From Emergomyces orientalis (Eukaryota > Ascomycota > Eurotiomycetes > Onygenales > Ajellomycetaceae): a stretch of DNA of 64,000 nucleotides. Shown one piece after another: positions 45,647 to 56,500 of this stretch (the stretch's first letter is position 1; every line of letters starts with the position of its first letter). Position numbers and translations under genes: made by a program. The stretch spans positions 1-64,000 of the forward strand of contig MOWL01000002.1 of NCBI GenBank assembly GCA_002110485.1, read 5' to 3'. The notes beneath the pieces are model-generated. The model was not told the DNA's origin, did no database searches, and saw nothing but the letters and a program-made list of their open reading frames with translations.

Positions 45647-47346
45647 CTCGGCCACTGGCTTCTGCACAGCAACTGAGAGGGCGATCCTTTTGGACCAATC
45701 TACGGACTAACTAGGAGGGACTTGAGCGTGCTGTTGGTAGAAAGGCAGCTGGTGTCGGTGCTGCGGCGGCCCAGGATGCGGGGAGCTTCAGGGCGAGGAG
45801 GATAACATTCGAGCCCAACCTTAAGTCAGAGTCCCCGGGGGAGTCTGTGAGTTGGGAATCTTAAAAGGTAGTAGGCGTATATTTTATCGTCTTCATGGGG
45901 TATTTTTCAGTTTGCTGTGCGGTGTGCTGGGCTTGACTTGCCTGGTTGTTTGTTTGCAGAGTGGTGAGGGTGATGTTGCTCTCTGTGATGATGAATAGAG
46001 GGATCCTGCAGTGTCAAGTTTGTACGTAGGTAGTTACAGTAGTTACATGTTACGGCCTTCCTCTTATGACCTAATTGTCAATAGATGGTAATGCTGAGCC
46101 ACCCACTACTCAGCACGTTGTAATAAATATATTGAGCTAATTGAACAGTTTCTATAGTTATAGAATTAATTAATAATTTGATACTATAATATCTGGAAAT
46201 TATAAAAAAAGCCCAATAATGAATATTACTAGTACTTGTTGGCAAGCTTTGCTGACAGTAAACCACGTGACCCTCACCCCTGATATGGCGAGCTGCGCCA
46301 GTTAGATAACAACAATCAACCAAGCTTCCACCTTTGACAAATAGTACTTTTGCATGTGCAGTTATTATCTGATTTTTATCTTTAATATTTTTCAACTAGT
46401 CAATTAATCTCATTATTATGCGTGGTCAAATAGTTCTGTCTTTCTCTACTAGTACTCACATTGCTGATGTCAGAGACAACATGGATCTATGGTAGAGCAT
46501 GCAATGCTAACAATATTCACCACAACCAAGAGCAAGTAGCTTGTTTCTTCGCATGTTTTAGATTGTCTAACTTGGTTTAAATGTATTATGTGCTTCAAAT
46601 TAATAAAGGGTATGGATGCTCATACAGGGGGAGTTACTACCAAAGAGCTTTGTATCTACAAGATACAAAGCTCAAACACATTGAACTACAAAGAAGATAC
46701 ATTTGCAAACATGAAAGATCTGTTGTCTATAATACTTCTACTTTTCCAGGAAATCTCAACCATTAAGCACATTATCGCCTTCATACTCATTGACGTTTCG
46801 AGTATCCTCCCAAGCCCGTAGATATCAGCGTCGGTGTGGGGGATTCGGTTTGGCTGAATTGGACGGCTCAGGCAATCCTGTTTCAAACGAGCCCCACCAC
46901 GCCGTTTCATTGATCCTCCTTCATTTAGACAATTGCCTTGTCGTAAAAGATAAAGAAAGTTGACAAGTCAGCCATCGACATCTTCTACCCCTGGAAGGTT
47001 CATTTGCACACCCGATGATGGCTTTGACAAAGCCCTCTGAATTGCCCCTGCTCCGGTGCATGGATGGGGAACAATACAAAGAGAGCGTGGGCTTCGTCAG
47101 AAAGTGAGAAAAACTCTCAAATGAATCACCATGGACCATCTACGAAACCGTCTAAGATCGAAGCATCAGATCAGAAGCAATGCGAAATATATGAAATCAT
47201 CCAACAATATAAATAGCATCAACCTCGAAGGCTGAAAAAGATACTGCGTATCATATCAACAAGTCAGAAAAACACGGCGGACGGAATCAGTCATATCGAG
47301 ACAGAGAGGGCCTCATCAGCCACACCGGCAAAACGACTGGTCGCTT
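45647..47346. other. Divergent promoter region, AT-rich core
   Basis: 1.7 kb between divergent genes. The left side is the UIM gene promoter. The core 46,080-46,700 is AT-rich yet keeps CpG sites, so it is not mutated like the LINE. It contains a perfect 13-bp hairpin. A minus-strand peptide at 46,780-46,910 with HTDADIYGLGRILE faintly resembles a protein-kinase subdomain IX, too short to call. Confidence 0.5.
46645..46673. repeat. Perfect 13-bp inverted repeat, 3-base loop
   Basis: GAGCTTTGTATCT and AGATACAAAGCTC flank ACA, giving a 13-bp perfect stem. It may be a hairpin in RNA, a palindromic protein-binding site or the end of a small transposon; nothing around it decides between these. 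Confidence 0.7.
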
Positions 47347-48552
47347 ATGCGAACAGATAGCTCCATGGCCGAGAATGAACAGCGACTAAACCAAGAGATG
47401 ATCAAGGCCAAAAGCTTGCTGCGAGATCTCTACCGCCAGATCAACTTGTCTGCAACTGTCGAATTGCTCAGTGCCTGGTCTATTCGTTCGAGTCCGACAG
47501 CTCTGACGCCCCGAAGGATACGGAAAGAAAAGCTTAATCGGGAATATGCTGTGAAAGCATTATATATGGTCGAGAAAGTTAATAATAAGTTCGGAAGAAA
47601 AGCACGAAAATTCAAGAGCTATGCGTTTAGTTGGTTGCCCAAGAGACCCAGGAGAACCCAAATGCACCTGGTTCATGCTTGGGTGAGATTGAATAAGGAC
47701 GCCGAGGTGTTCTCAATATGTGCACGCGCAATGGTGTTCAGGGTTGCCGCTTCGAAGGAGCCATGTCCTGTGTGGGTCGCATTCGTGAAGCTTCTCAAGG
47801 AAAATTTTATTAGTATTCTGACGTTTGCGCAGACGAGGCGCCTGGATTCCATAGCCCATATTCCCTGTGTCGCGAAGTCGTATCCTATACAGATGAGACG
47901 GAGGCGGGTAGCAAAGCTGCATCCGCATGAGGTTGTGGTGGATCTGAAGCAGCAAAAGTGGAGACAGCCGTATTTTGAAAATTGCTATCAAAAGAACATC
48001 GGGAATTACATCATTGGCTCGAAGGGTTCGAAACCTGGATATGGCGATCCGACCCTACGCAGGACAACCGATGGGGAATGCGACGTGTGTTCATCAAAAG
48101 AACCCTGTGACTGCGTTTTCCCAACATTTCCCGCCTTTTTTCTTGAACTGTTTAGAACTGCAGATGGTCGGGGCACTGGAGTGCGAGCTCTGGCCAACTT
48201 CTCCAAGGATACCGCGCTAGGTGCCTATACGGGAGAGGTATTTTCTGAGTATCCCCAGGATTATGATCCCGTGTATTCTCTAGCCCTCAACTCAAAGACG
48301 GGTGGGACTGAGAGGGCATCAATCTGTCCCAAACAATACGGCAATTGGGCTCGATACATAAACCACTCCTGTGACCCATCTGTGGCATTCGTCAGACGCA
48401 CGATTGGCAAACGGATTTACATGATGATTGAGACGCAGCGGGACATCGAGGCGTTCGAGGAACTTACCATCCATTATGGTAACGACTACTGGGGAGTCAA
48501 TAACGGGCATTGTTTCTGCAGGTCACCATTATGCAAATACAAAATGGATTGA
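47347..48552 (+). CDS. SET-domain protein (putative lysine methyltransferase)
   Basis: A single-exon frame of 401 residues. The N-terminal 250 residues are basic and of unknown fold. A small cysteine cluster (CDVCSSKEPCDC) precedes a SET domain at about 270-390. The cofactor-binding start is GRGTGVRALANFSKDT followed by GAYTGEVF, then the motif RYINHSCDPS, then EELTIHYGNDYW, and a post-SET-like CFCRSPLCKYK. The NHSC motif and the C-x-C-x4-C tail support a folded methyltransferase. In the last catalytic motif the usual aspartate before Y-G is histidine (IHYG), which may alter activity. The start at 47,347 is the first ATG in frame; ATG 47,365 (MAENEQRL) is an alternative. Substrate and subclass cannot be assigned. 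Being intronless among intron-rich genes, it may have come by retroposition or belong to a lineage-specific family. Confidence 0.8.
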   Translation: MRTDSSMAENEQRLNQEMIKAKSLLRDLYRQINLSATVELLSAWSIRSSPTALTPRRIRKEKLNREYAVKALYMVEKVNNKFGRKARKFKSYAFSWLPKRPRRTQMHLVHAWVRLNKDAEVFSICARAMVFRVAASKEPCPVWVAFVKLLKENFISILTFAQTRRLDSIAHIPCVAKSYPIQMRRRRVAKLHPHEVVVDLKQQKWRQPYFENCYQKNIGNYIIGSKGSKPGYGDPTLRRTTDGECDVCSSKEPCDCVFPTFPAFFLELFRTADGRGTGVRALANFSKDTALGAYTGEVFSEYPQDYDPVYSLALNSKTGGTERASICPKQYGNWARYINHSCDPSVAFVRRTIGKRIYMMIETQRDIEAFEELTIHYGNDYWGVNNGHCFCRSPLCKYKMD

Positions 48553-49741
48553 ACAGATGCCTCAGCGCAAAGCACATCCGAAACCAACCATCTCACGCGA
48601 TAATCCCTATCGTAGTTAGAATATCAGGTTAGATAGTGAGGACAAAGATGGGGTGTGGGCGTTGGGCGTTTGGGAAAGCTTCTGGGAGGACTAACGGAAC
48701 AACTGATCAGAATAATATATCGAGCAGCGTTTTCAAAGGGGGATATCCAGGGTAATTCGGCTTTGTTAACAGGACCCTCTTTGCTGGTTGTGGACCAAAG
48801 TTGTCTGTGAATCTCTGGGCGCATATGTGGGTGGATGATTGTGGTTTCTCGGTTCTTCAAACCCGCTTTGATGGAGCCGGCAATACTTCGCAGCAGCGGG
48901 CAGCAAGCGGTCAAGGGCTTGGGATAGTGAAGGCACTGCCGAAGTTCAACGACAGCAATAATATCCCCCGCATGGCCGACTTGTTAAACGATTATTATAT
49001 AAAATTGAATGTCCTCCTCATTGCCGCGATTAAGATTTATATAAAAATAATATGTATATCCACGTAGGCGATGCAAAGGTGGTCCAGAAGAAGGTTTCAT
49101 GGCCTCCTGTGTTCGGCGTGGCCAGCGGTGATTTCTCGCTTGGCTGTCCGCCGAACAAAACCACCGAAACATGTGCCTGACTCTCTCCAAATTCTTCGTT
49201 GCTTCTCCACACCCCACATATAATTAACCAACATTCCCAAATAATAATCGAGGCCGCTCTCGGGATTGCGGGGAAAGAACAGGCCCCCGACCACAGGAAA
49301 ACAAGGGACTAACGGAGGGATGGAAATCGGCGACTCTACTACACCGCACAAACGCCGAGATGAGCTGCGAGCCGAGCCGCGAACCGCCTGCAAAGGTGAC
49401 CAGCACGCCCCTACAATAATACCTCTTCACGACTGGTGATTGACGCTCACCACACTGTTTCTTTCGAATTATTGAAATTTTCCATTCTGTTTAAACCCCT
49501 GGAAATACCACCTCTAGTCTCAGAGACCCTACTGGTGTCACTTTCTCTTGTTTACGTGTGGCTGAGCTGTACAACATTCCACACAACCCCCCTTGACAGC
49601 AGTGCCATTCCCCCGCATTTTTGCTGACGCCGGAGAGAACACCTACCTCGAGCGCCCACTCCGGGGAATGCTAAGCTAAAACACTTACTTAGAATCATAC
49701 AGTTCAGGATACACAGACTTCCAATTTCATATCCATAAACA
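48553..49741. other. Intergenic region
   Basis: 1.2 kb between two plus-strand genes, containing the SET gene 3' side and the promoter of the acyl-CoA synthetase gene. No additional gene was recognised. Confidence 0.6.
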
Positions 49742-52700
49742 ATGCGCGGGTCCCAGGTTTGGCGGCTCCCTTGGAAAGCAAGGTTGAGAATAACCGGATT
49801 TAGTGTTAGATGGTCTTTTCTCCAAGTGCAAAGGCGATCTCTCCTGACGCAGAGCCATGCTAGGGGACCTTCAGAGGTTAGTAAGACTACTTAGCTGCTA
49901 TAGCATTCGGCTCCATTTCTACGGCTATTTTGGTAATTGTTTCCATACTAACATCGGAGCTGGCTGTTTTGACTTGCCTTTCTACTCTTGATTAGCCCCC
50001 ATTGTTTGAGCAAACCGTTGGAGAGCATTTCGCAAACATCGTGTCCAAATACGGTGACAGGACCGCGTTCGTCACCCCCTTACGGCCTACGCGTGCATAA
50101 TATTTATACTGACTGGACCTGTTAGTGTCATATCGAGGCATCAGGCGCAGCGACTAACATATGAAGAATTGGACCGGAAGAGCAATGCGCTAGCTCGTGG
50201 GTTGGCCGCAGGTGGACTTTTGAAGGGCGATCGAGTTGCTGTTTCATTGGGGAATGGTATTGAATATGCAATTGTATGATATGCATGTCGGCACTCCTGG
50301 GTACCGCCTACTTGCTTACTGGATTTGACGGATAGGTTACATATGCGTTGTTCAAGCTTGGAGCCGTGCTGGTAAGAAGAATCCGACTCAAACAAGTCAA
50401 ACTAGTTGTTCACATTAACCTATTTCGAAACGCTCCTAGGTCCCATTGAATCCATCCTTCAATGTCAACCAGGTCGTGGCTGCCCTCAGCCACCTGGAAG
50501 CCTCCCACTTGATTATGAGCACAGAGGTAAACCTACCACGACGACAACCGCGCTCTACTTTGCCCGTTCTCCAACAAATAATTCCGGACCTCCTCAGCTC
50601 GAAGTTTGAGTCTCAAACCGTACCTTCTCTGAAAAAAATTATTCTCGTCAACAATGATGATGGCCGTGTCGACACCGCCTCTTTCAACTGTACAACGCCA
50701 TTTTCTTCGATATCATCAGATTTCCCGCAAGATGTGCTTCCCTTACCACCCCAAGGGCTTTCACCGCATGACGTCGTGAATATCCAATTTACATCGGGCA
50801 CCACTTCAATGCCAAAAGCGGCTTGCTTGACTCATCGATCAATACTGAATAATGGTGTTCAAATCGGGGATCGTATGCTGCTCACACCGAATGACATTGT
50901 CTGCTGCCCACCACCCCTATTTCATTGTTTCGGGAGTATTTTAGGATACATGGCGACTGCGACCCATGGCTCAGCCATCGTGTTCCCTGCAGAATCCTTC
51001 AATGCCATTGCCACGCTCAAATCAGTCCAGGAAGAGAAGTGCACGGCTCTTTATGGGGTCCCCACAATGTTCGTTGAAGAGTTGGATCTTTTGGAAGAGG
51101 GGAAGGTGCCGTATGAAGGATTTCAATACCTCCGAACGGGGATTGCAGCTGGCAGCAGTATCCCAGCAGAATTGATGAAAAAGCTCCACAAGACGCTTAA
51201 TCTGACAGAACTGACCATCTGCTATGGCATGACGGAAACCAGCCCTGTTTCCGCCATGACGACAACAAACGACCCCATTGAAAAAAGAATCACCAGCGTT
51301 GGGCGGCTCATGCCTCAAGTGGAAGCAAAAGTGGTTGACCCACGAGACGGCAGTAAAATTCTTCCAGTCGATACCAAAGGCGAACTTGTCGTTAGCGGCT
51401 ATCTCGTCATGAAAGAATACTGGGGCGCTCCCGAGCGTACGGCGGAGGTGATGGTGAAAGATGCTGACGGAAAAGTCTGGATGCATGTGAGTCTTTGCAT
51501 GATACTAATGTTGTCATGGGGTATCTCTGTCACTGCCGTTTAACGTTTGACTAAACATCTATCTGAATTTAGACGGGTGACGAAGCCACAATGTCACCAG
51601 ACGGATACATATCAATCACTGGCAGAATCAAAGACTTGATTATTCGTGGGGGTGAAAATATTCATCCATTAGAAATTGAAAACTGCCTCTTTGCCCATCC
51701 TAGCGTATCAAGTGTCTCCGTAGTCGGGGTTCCAGATAAAAGATACGGAGAGGCGGTGGCTGCATTTGTGGTCCAGCGAGAAGAAGCAGGGAACAAGATC
51801 ACAGTGGATGAAGTCAAAGACTGGGTTCGAAATAAACTAAGCCATCATCTAAGTAAGTTTTTCTGCTTCTTTCCTATTTGTTTGTATTTTACTGCCCAGT
51901 ACACGTCGTCCTACTTCTGCTCCTCCCCTCGTGTGGAGCTTCAATTCAATGGGAAGGGTGGCTGCTTTGAATCCGGACTCGAGTTCTTAAATAATGGTTC
52001 TACACGGTGCCACATCGTTGCCAATGACTGGAATTGACCCAAGAGGTGCGACATTATTGCCTGGCCTGCTGCTTGTTTTCTTCACCAGCCACCCAAAATG
52101 CGCCAAGGTGCCAGTTTTCGGATCATCCGCTGCTTGTTGTGCTTGTTTCTGTGCTGTTTTCTTTTCTTTTCTTTTCTTTTCTGCTTTTCGATTTTTGCGG
52201 TTGTATGCACGATTTTTTCTAGTGATGCTCCCCCACATGCCACATGCGGGGGTCAGAGCTCCCTTCAGGCCCAATCGCTATCATTACGAGCCATGAGGTT
52301 CCCACGCCACAAAAGCTTCTTCTGCACCTTTAGCCCCGCCCCAGGGAGCTCACACCTTCCACATGTTGGTGAAAGGTTCCTGATTTCACAGCTTTTTTTC
52401 TCTTCTTTTTTTTTTTTCCTTTTCCAGGCTGAAAATTTGCAATACGGCATAACTTCAGCCACCGTGCTCTCAACAATTATGTGCTCTCTCTCTATGGCGC
52501 TTCGCTGTTTTACTCCCCGTAGTCTCTAGGCCCATGCGAGTGCATGCATCGGCTCAGGGATCACGCTCTCCCCAAATCAGGCCGTCGCTCGTGTTGACCA
52601 AGGAGTTTCTTCTTCACTCTGTTTGTCGAAATATCCCTCATACATTGCACGTATCGTTTCTTCTGGGCCGCTTGGGCCATCTTAGTGGCATTTTTTATTT

Positions 52701-53501
52701 TTCCTGCTCCTCCTTGAATGATTTGAAGCTCGCGCCGTTTGACGTCGCCTGACTTGCTCTTTTCGCTTTCTTGACTTGTTTGAAAACCTCAGGCAAGTTA
52801 ATTGTATCAGAGCCTTCTCGCTTCCTCTTCCCCTTCCTTTCCCAAACCAGCGGATGTGTCAATCTGTTCTTGCCAAAAAGATTTTTTCCATCATTTTCAT
52901 TTCCTTCATTCTTATTTCTTTCGCCGTTGGTGGTTACGGCTCGTCCGCACTGTGTGGGGTTGCATATGTTTCCACCCCACGTTTTGACAATGTTGGCAAT
53001 GCTTCCGCATCGCCGCCCCAGCTGGCTCTAGCCAGCCCGGTTCGTTGCACCGTTTCTCTTACACCGCACATTCCTTCGCATCCCCCCTGGATCAGCTTAC
53101 GTTAAGCCATGGCTTGTGATTCATATGCCCCCATTCCTCGATGTAATGTGCATCCATTATCCACTCAGAAATTGGTTCAACAGAGCCCTTTCTGCAGCCT
53201 CTACCCAGGACTCTCGCAAAAAAGGAGAATGCCGCAAAAGAAAACGAGAAAAAAACAGAGCCCCACCCTCGACAAATGAGTAGTATGAAGATAGCGAAAA
53301 GAAAGAAAAAAGATGTTCCAGAATCAAATAGGCAATAGACTAGCTAACCCAATGCTTGTTACGTGCGTGTTCGCACATACAGTACCGAAACATGTATTCC
53401 TCTTAAACGATTCATCCGGGTTTCCCAAGACGGCGAGCGGGAAGATTCAGAAATTCAAGCTTCGTGAACAGGCCATCTCCCTGCTGCAGGGCAAGGAATG
53501 A
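49742..53501 (+). CDS. Acyl-CoA synthetase (AMP-forming), ACSF2-like, probably mitochondrial
   Basis: Seven exons encode 611 residues: 49,742-49,876; 49,996-50,066; 50,126-50,273; 50,336-50,371; 50,440-51,486; 51,573-51,852; 53,383-53,501. The enzyme class activates carboxylic acids to acyl-CoA with ATP. The N-terminus is arginine-rich without acids (MRGSQVWRLPWKARLRITGF), fitting mitochondrial import; no C-terminal peroxisomal tripeptide is present (ends GKE). Motifs seen: TAVISRHQAQRLTYEELD, the phosphate loop TSGTTSMPKA (usual TSGTTGxPKG, so two glycines are replaced), YGMTETSP, TGDEATMSPDGY, GRIKDLIIRGGENIHPLEIE and the catalytic-lysine motif FPKTASGKIQK. The last intron is 1,530 nt; a TAGCTAAC branch point at 53,341-53,348 supports the distant acceptor, and the join gives SHHL-IPKHVFLL, as in relatives. 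Intron 2 has a GTTCGT donor. Confidence 0.9.
51853..53382 (+). other. Unusually long last intron (1.53 kb)
   Basis: The intron begins GTAAGT and ends CATACAG. It is T/C-rich, contains CTTTT repeats at 52,158-52,185 and has no credible open frame. A nearby alternative acceptor at 51,897-51,899 would define a 47-nt intron and lead to a stop soon after, removing the lysine motif. Confidence 0.75.
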
Positions 53502-56500
53502 TCGATTGATGGTGGATTTTGAATCGATCGTCAATTGACGGAAATCCTCGACTATCTTCCCCGGTCCGCAAACGACAAGGAATGATTGAATCGTTTTCAC
53601 TGGTAGAGTTAATCCCCAGGTATTGAACGTGCAGGGTGCTACCATTGTTATGGACTGTTTGGTATTGATATCGTGTTTTATATCTCGACGGGTGTCATTT
53701 TACCCCTTTAGTTACCCTCTTCGACTATCCACCTATCCATTGTTTACCGTCTTTCTTTCAAAAATACAAGCATGCTCGATGTAGAGCTGTATCTCATATG
53801 TCATTTCACTTGTGGTTCACATGTGCCATTATTTTTTTTTTCTTTTTCTCTTCCATTCTCTTGTTGTTCTGTCTCCGCTTAATTGTTAAAATTGTATATA
53901 CTCTACTTGTGTGTATATACAAGTGTAGAAGGAATATACGTACGAGTACATGCAAAGCCACATACAATCATACATAGCATAGGTACATGATGCAATAACG
54001 GTAGCGCAGCTTCTCTAAGCTCGCTCGCAGGACTAGTTCTACTTGCCCACCTATGAAGGGAAAAAAAAAAAAAAAAAAAAAACAAGACATCACGGTCTGC
54101 TATTGTGCTACTTCCAATCCATCGTTTGCAGAGCGTCTTTTTGTCAGAGGCATTCATCCGCCCTGTGTCAGAGGCATCTATCCGCCCGCCCCAATGTTAT
54201 TCCTTTCATCTCTCAGGGCTATATAGCTCTCTGCAACGCACACATACTAGCATAGAAGAATCAAGCCAATATTACACTCCAACACTTTTTACTCAAAATA
54301 CATGGCTGGCCTTCACCGTTGTGTTTTGCTGGTTTGGCCATCTCGAGAATTGGGGAGGCTTATATTAAACTCGTATCGCTCTCCTCTCCACCATGCCTGG
54401 AAAAAGGAAAACCTTTCTGCATATCCGCATTTTCTTTACATGAGAGAAATTTCAACACATTTGGCCCGATGGGGAAAGGAACAGCTTTTCTTCACTAGAT
54501 TACCCGGAGAACACTGTCAGGTCCCTCGTATATGCTGACAAAATAGAGAAACCCTTAAGATGAGTGGGGTTATATCCATAGACAGTGAGAATTTGTTAAA
54601 CTTCCTTTCCGCATGACAGGTACGCTGTTCCTTGAAAACCAAACGGAACAGAGAATAAAGAAGAAGAGAGAGTGAAGGATAACCAATGGTTATTTTCTTT
54701 TTTCTTTATCCACGAAATAGATTTTCAAACAAGCATTTTTTAGCTTGCCAGCCAAGGAAATTCTCTCCAAAAGCAGAGTTTCGATTGGGACAATAAAAAA
54801 GGGAAAAGAGGAATGGAAAAAGCAATATGCCACCATTCGTCATATCCTATTGCTGGCACGCACATCCTACACGATAAAAAAAATAAAAATAAAAAATTTA
54901 AATTAAATTTAAAAACTGCCAGGAGACTGACTCTATACCTCATCGCATCCAAATAGTTTTCTCACCATGGAAAAAAAAAAAGGACGCTCACAGAACCATG
55001 GTATTTCAAGGCTACGAAACAGATAGATGGTTAGGTAGCTCGTTACCAGAAAAGAAAAGTGACAACCCCAGCCCGAGATGATATACGGTTCCATACCAAT
55101 TGAACCCACTCCCGCGGAGTTGAGCTTCAGTCGCAGAAGTACCTCAGAAGCTCTTCTTTTGCGGGCGGTACAATAATAGATTCCGTCATGGCGCATGAAC
55201 CGCGAACTCAGTGAGTGGCTCATTGATGAAGAAATGGAAATGGAAACGGGGGACGTATGAGGATAAATACGTCATCCGGCATTTTCCGCAACAGCGACAA
55301 CCCTGTCTTTTAACTTGGTTGATTAATTGATTTGATTGATATGATCAGCCAAAAAGGGTCGGAAGATTCGTATATGATTCTCTATTCTTCGCAAATAAAT
55401 CCGCAGCGTTTCGGGAAAACAATCAGTAGGACAAAGCCCCGTCGGCTCTGGAGCTTTTCTCCAAGGAGATGTTAATGCCAATGTACAGACCACTTCGTGA
55501 TTTACTTTAGTTTTATTTTATTTTATATCACCCTTTATCTCGTGGGGGGGGAATTTAAAATAAAAATCGCAAAAATCTAATCCCCGGGGGGGGGGGGGGG
55601 GGCCGGGGCCAACAACCTATCAGAACGGCGACAATGCGAGGTTGACAGCACAGACCCAGGTTTTTTAAGTGACGGTGATACAGCATGCGCGCACACATGG
55701 CCTCCAGGTAACTCAGCAAGCCCCTCTTTGCTCCTACCATGCTGGGTGTACCTAGGTATGTATGTCGCATTGCGATGACGTTCGGTGTGGCTGCTGGAAG
55801 AGGCAGAAGGCGCGAAAAAGGGGTGTCTCAAGTGTGGAATGGGGTGTCTTGGGCCAATGCTTGTCTTGAAACAAGCTCTCGGGCCCCCGGCGGGGTGTGT
55901 CGTTCCTTGGAATGAAATAAATTCCGTTATGGGTGACTTGAATAACTCGGGGCCATCCATATATCTTTGTAGACCCTGGTTGCTTTATTTTATTAGTTTA
56001 TCTTTTACGTTTTCCCCTTTTTTGAAAATGGAAATTAAACCAAGAAAAAGAATTGAAAAGAAAAAAAAAAATTTGGGGCGGGGGGGGGGGGATTGGAGAA
56101 GTAAAAACACCGAGTTGAGAACTCCTCCCACAAGCTGTTTTTTACTACCTACCTACTCACTCTCAGTGGGTGTTATTCACGCCGAAACAAATAATGCATG
56201 TTGGACTTAAGCTTTTCCCACATTTATGAAGGGGAAAAAACGATCCAGTTTTCTCGCTTGCGGAAAAGTTGGCCTTTTCTCCACTCAGAAACGAAAAAGC
56301 CGACAGACGGTCAGCGCAATGCTAAGGCACAGAGACACACGTTCCTGAAAGAAAGTTTGGCTCGATCGACTCGACTCGACTCGAGTCGGTTAAGAGCGCA
56401 TTTGCCAGGAGAACCAGGTGCATGCATTGCCGTAGTAATTATTAATATCAAGGGCCCACTCGCACTTCATTTCAACCTTGCAATGCGCGGAGATGTCTGT

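Noticed and set aside
46686..46910. Protein-kinase-like fragment (HTDADIYGLGRILE)
   Set aside because: Only one weak subdomain-like match; no catalytic loop or DFG nearby.
54933..55223. 96-codon minus-strand frame with a possible membrane segment
   Set aside because: There is no family resemblance, no splice partners and random-like composition in a gene-free stretch.
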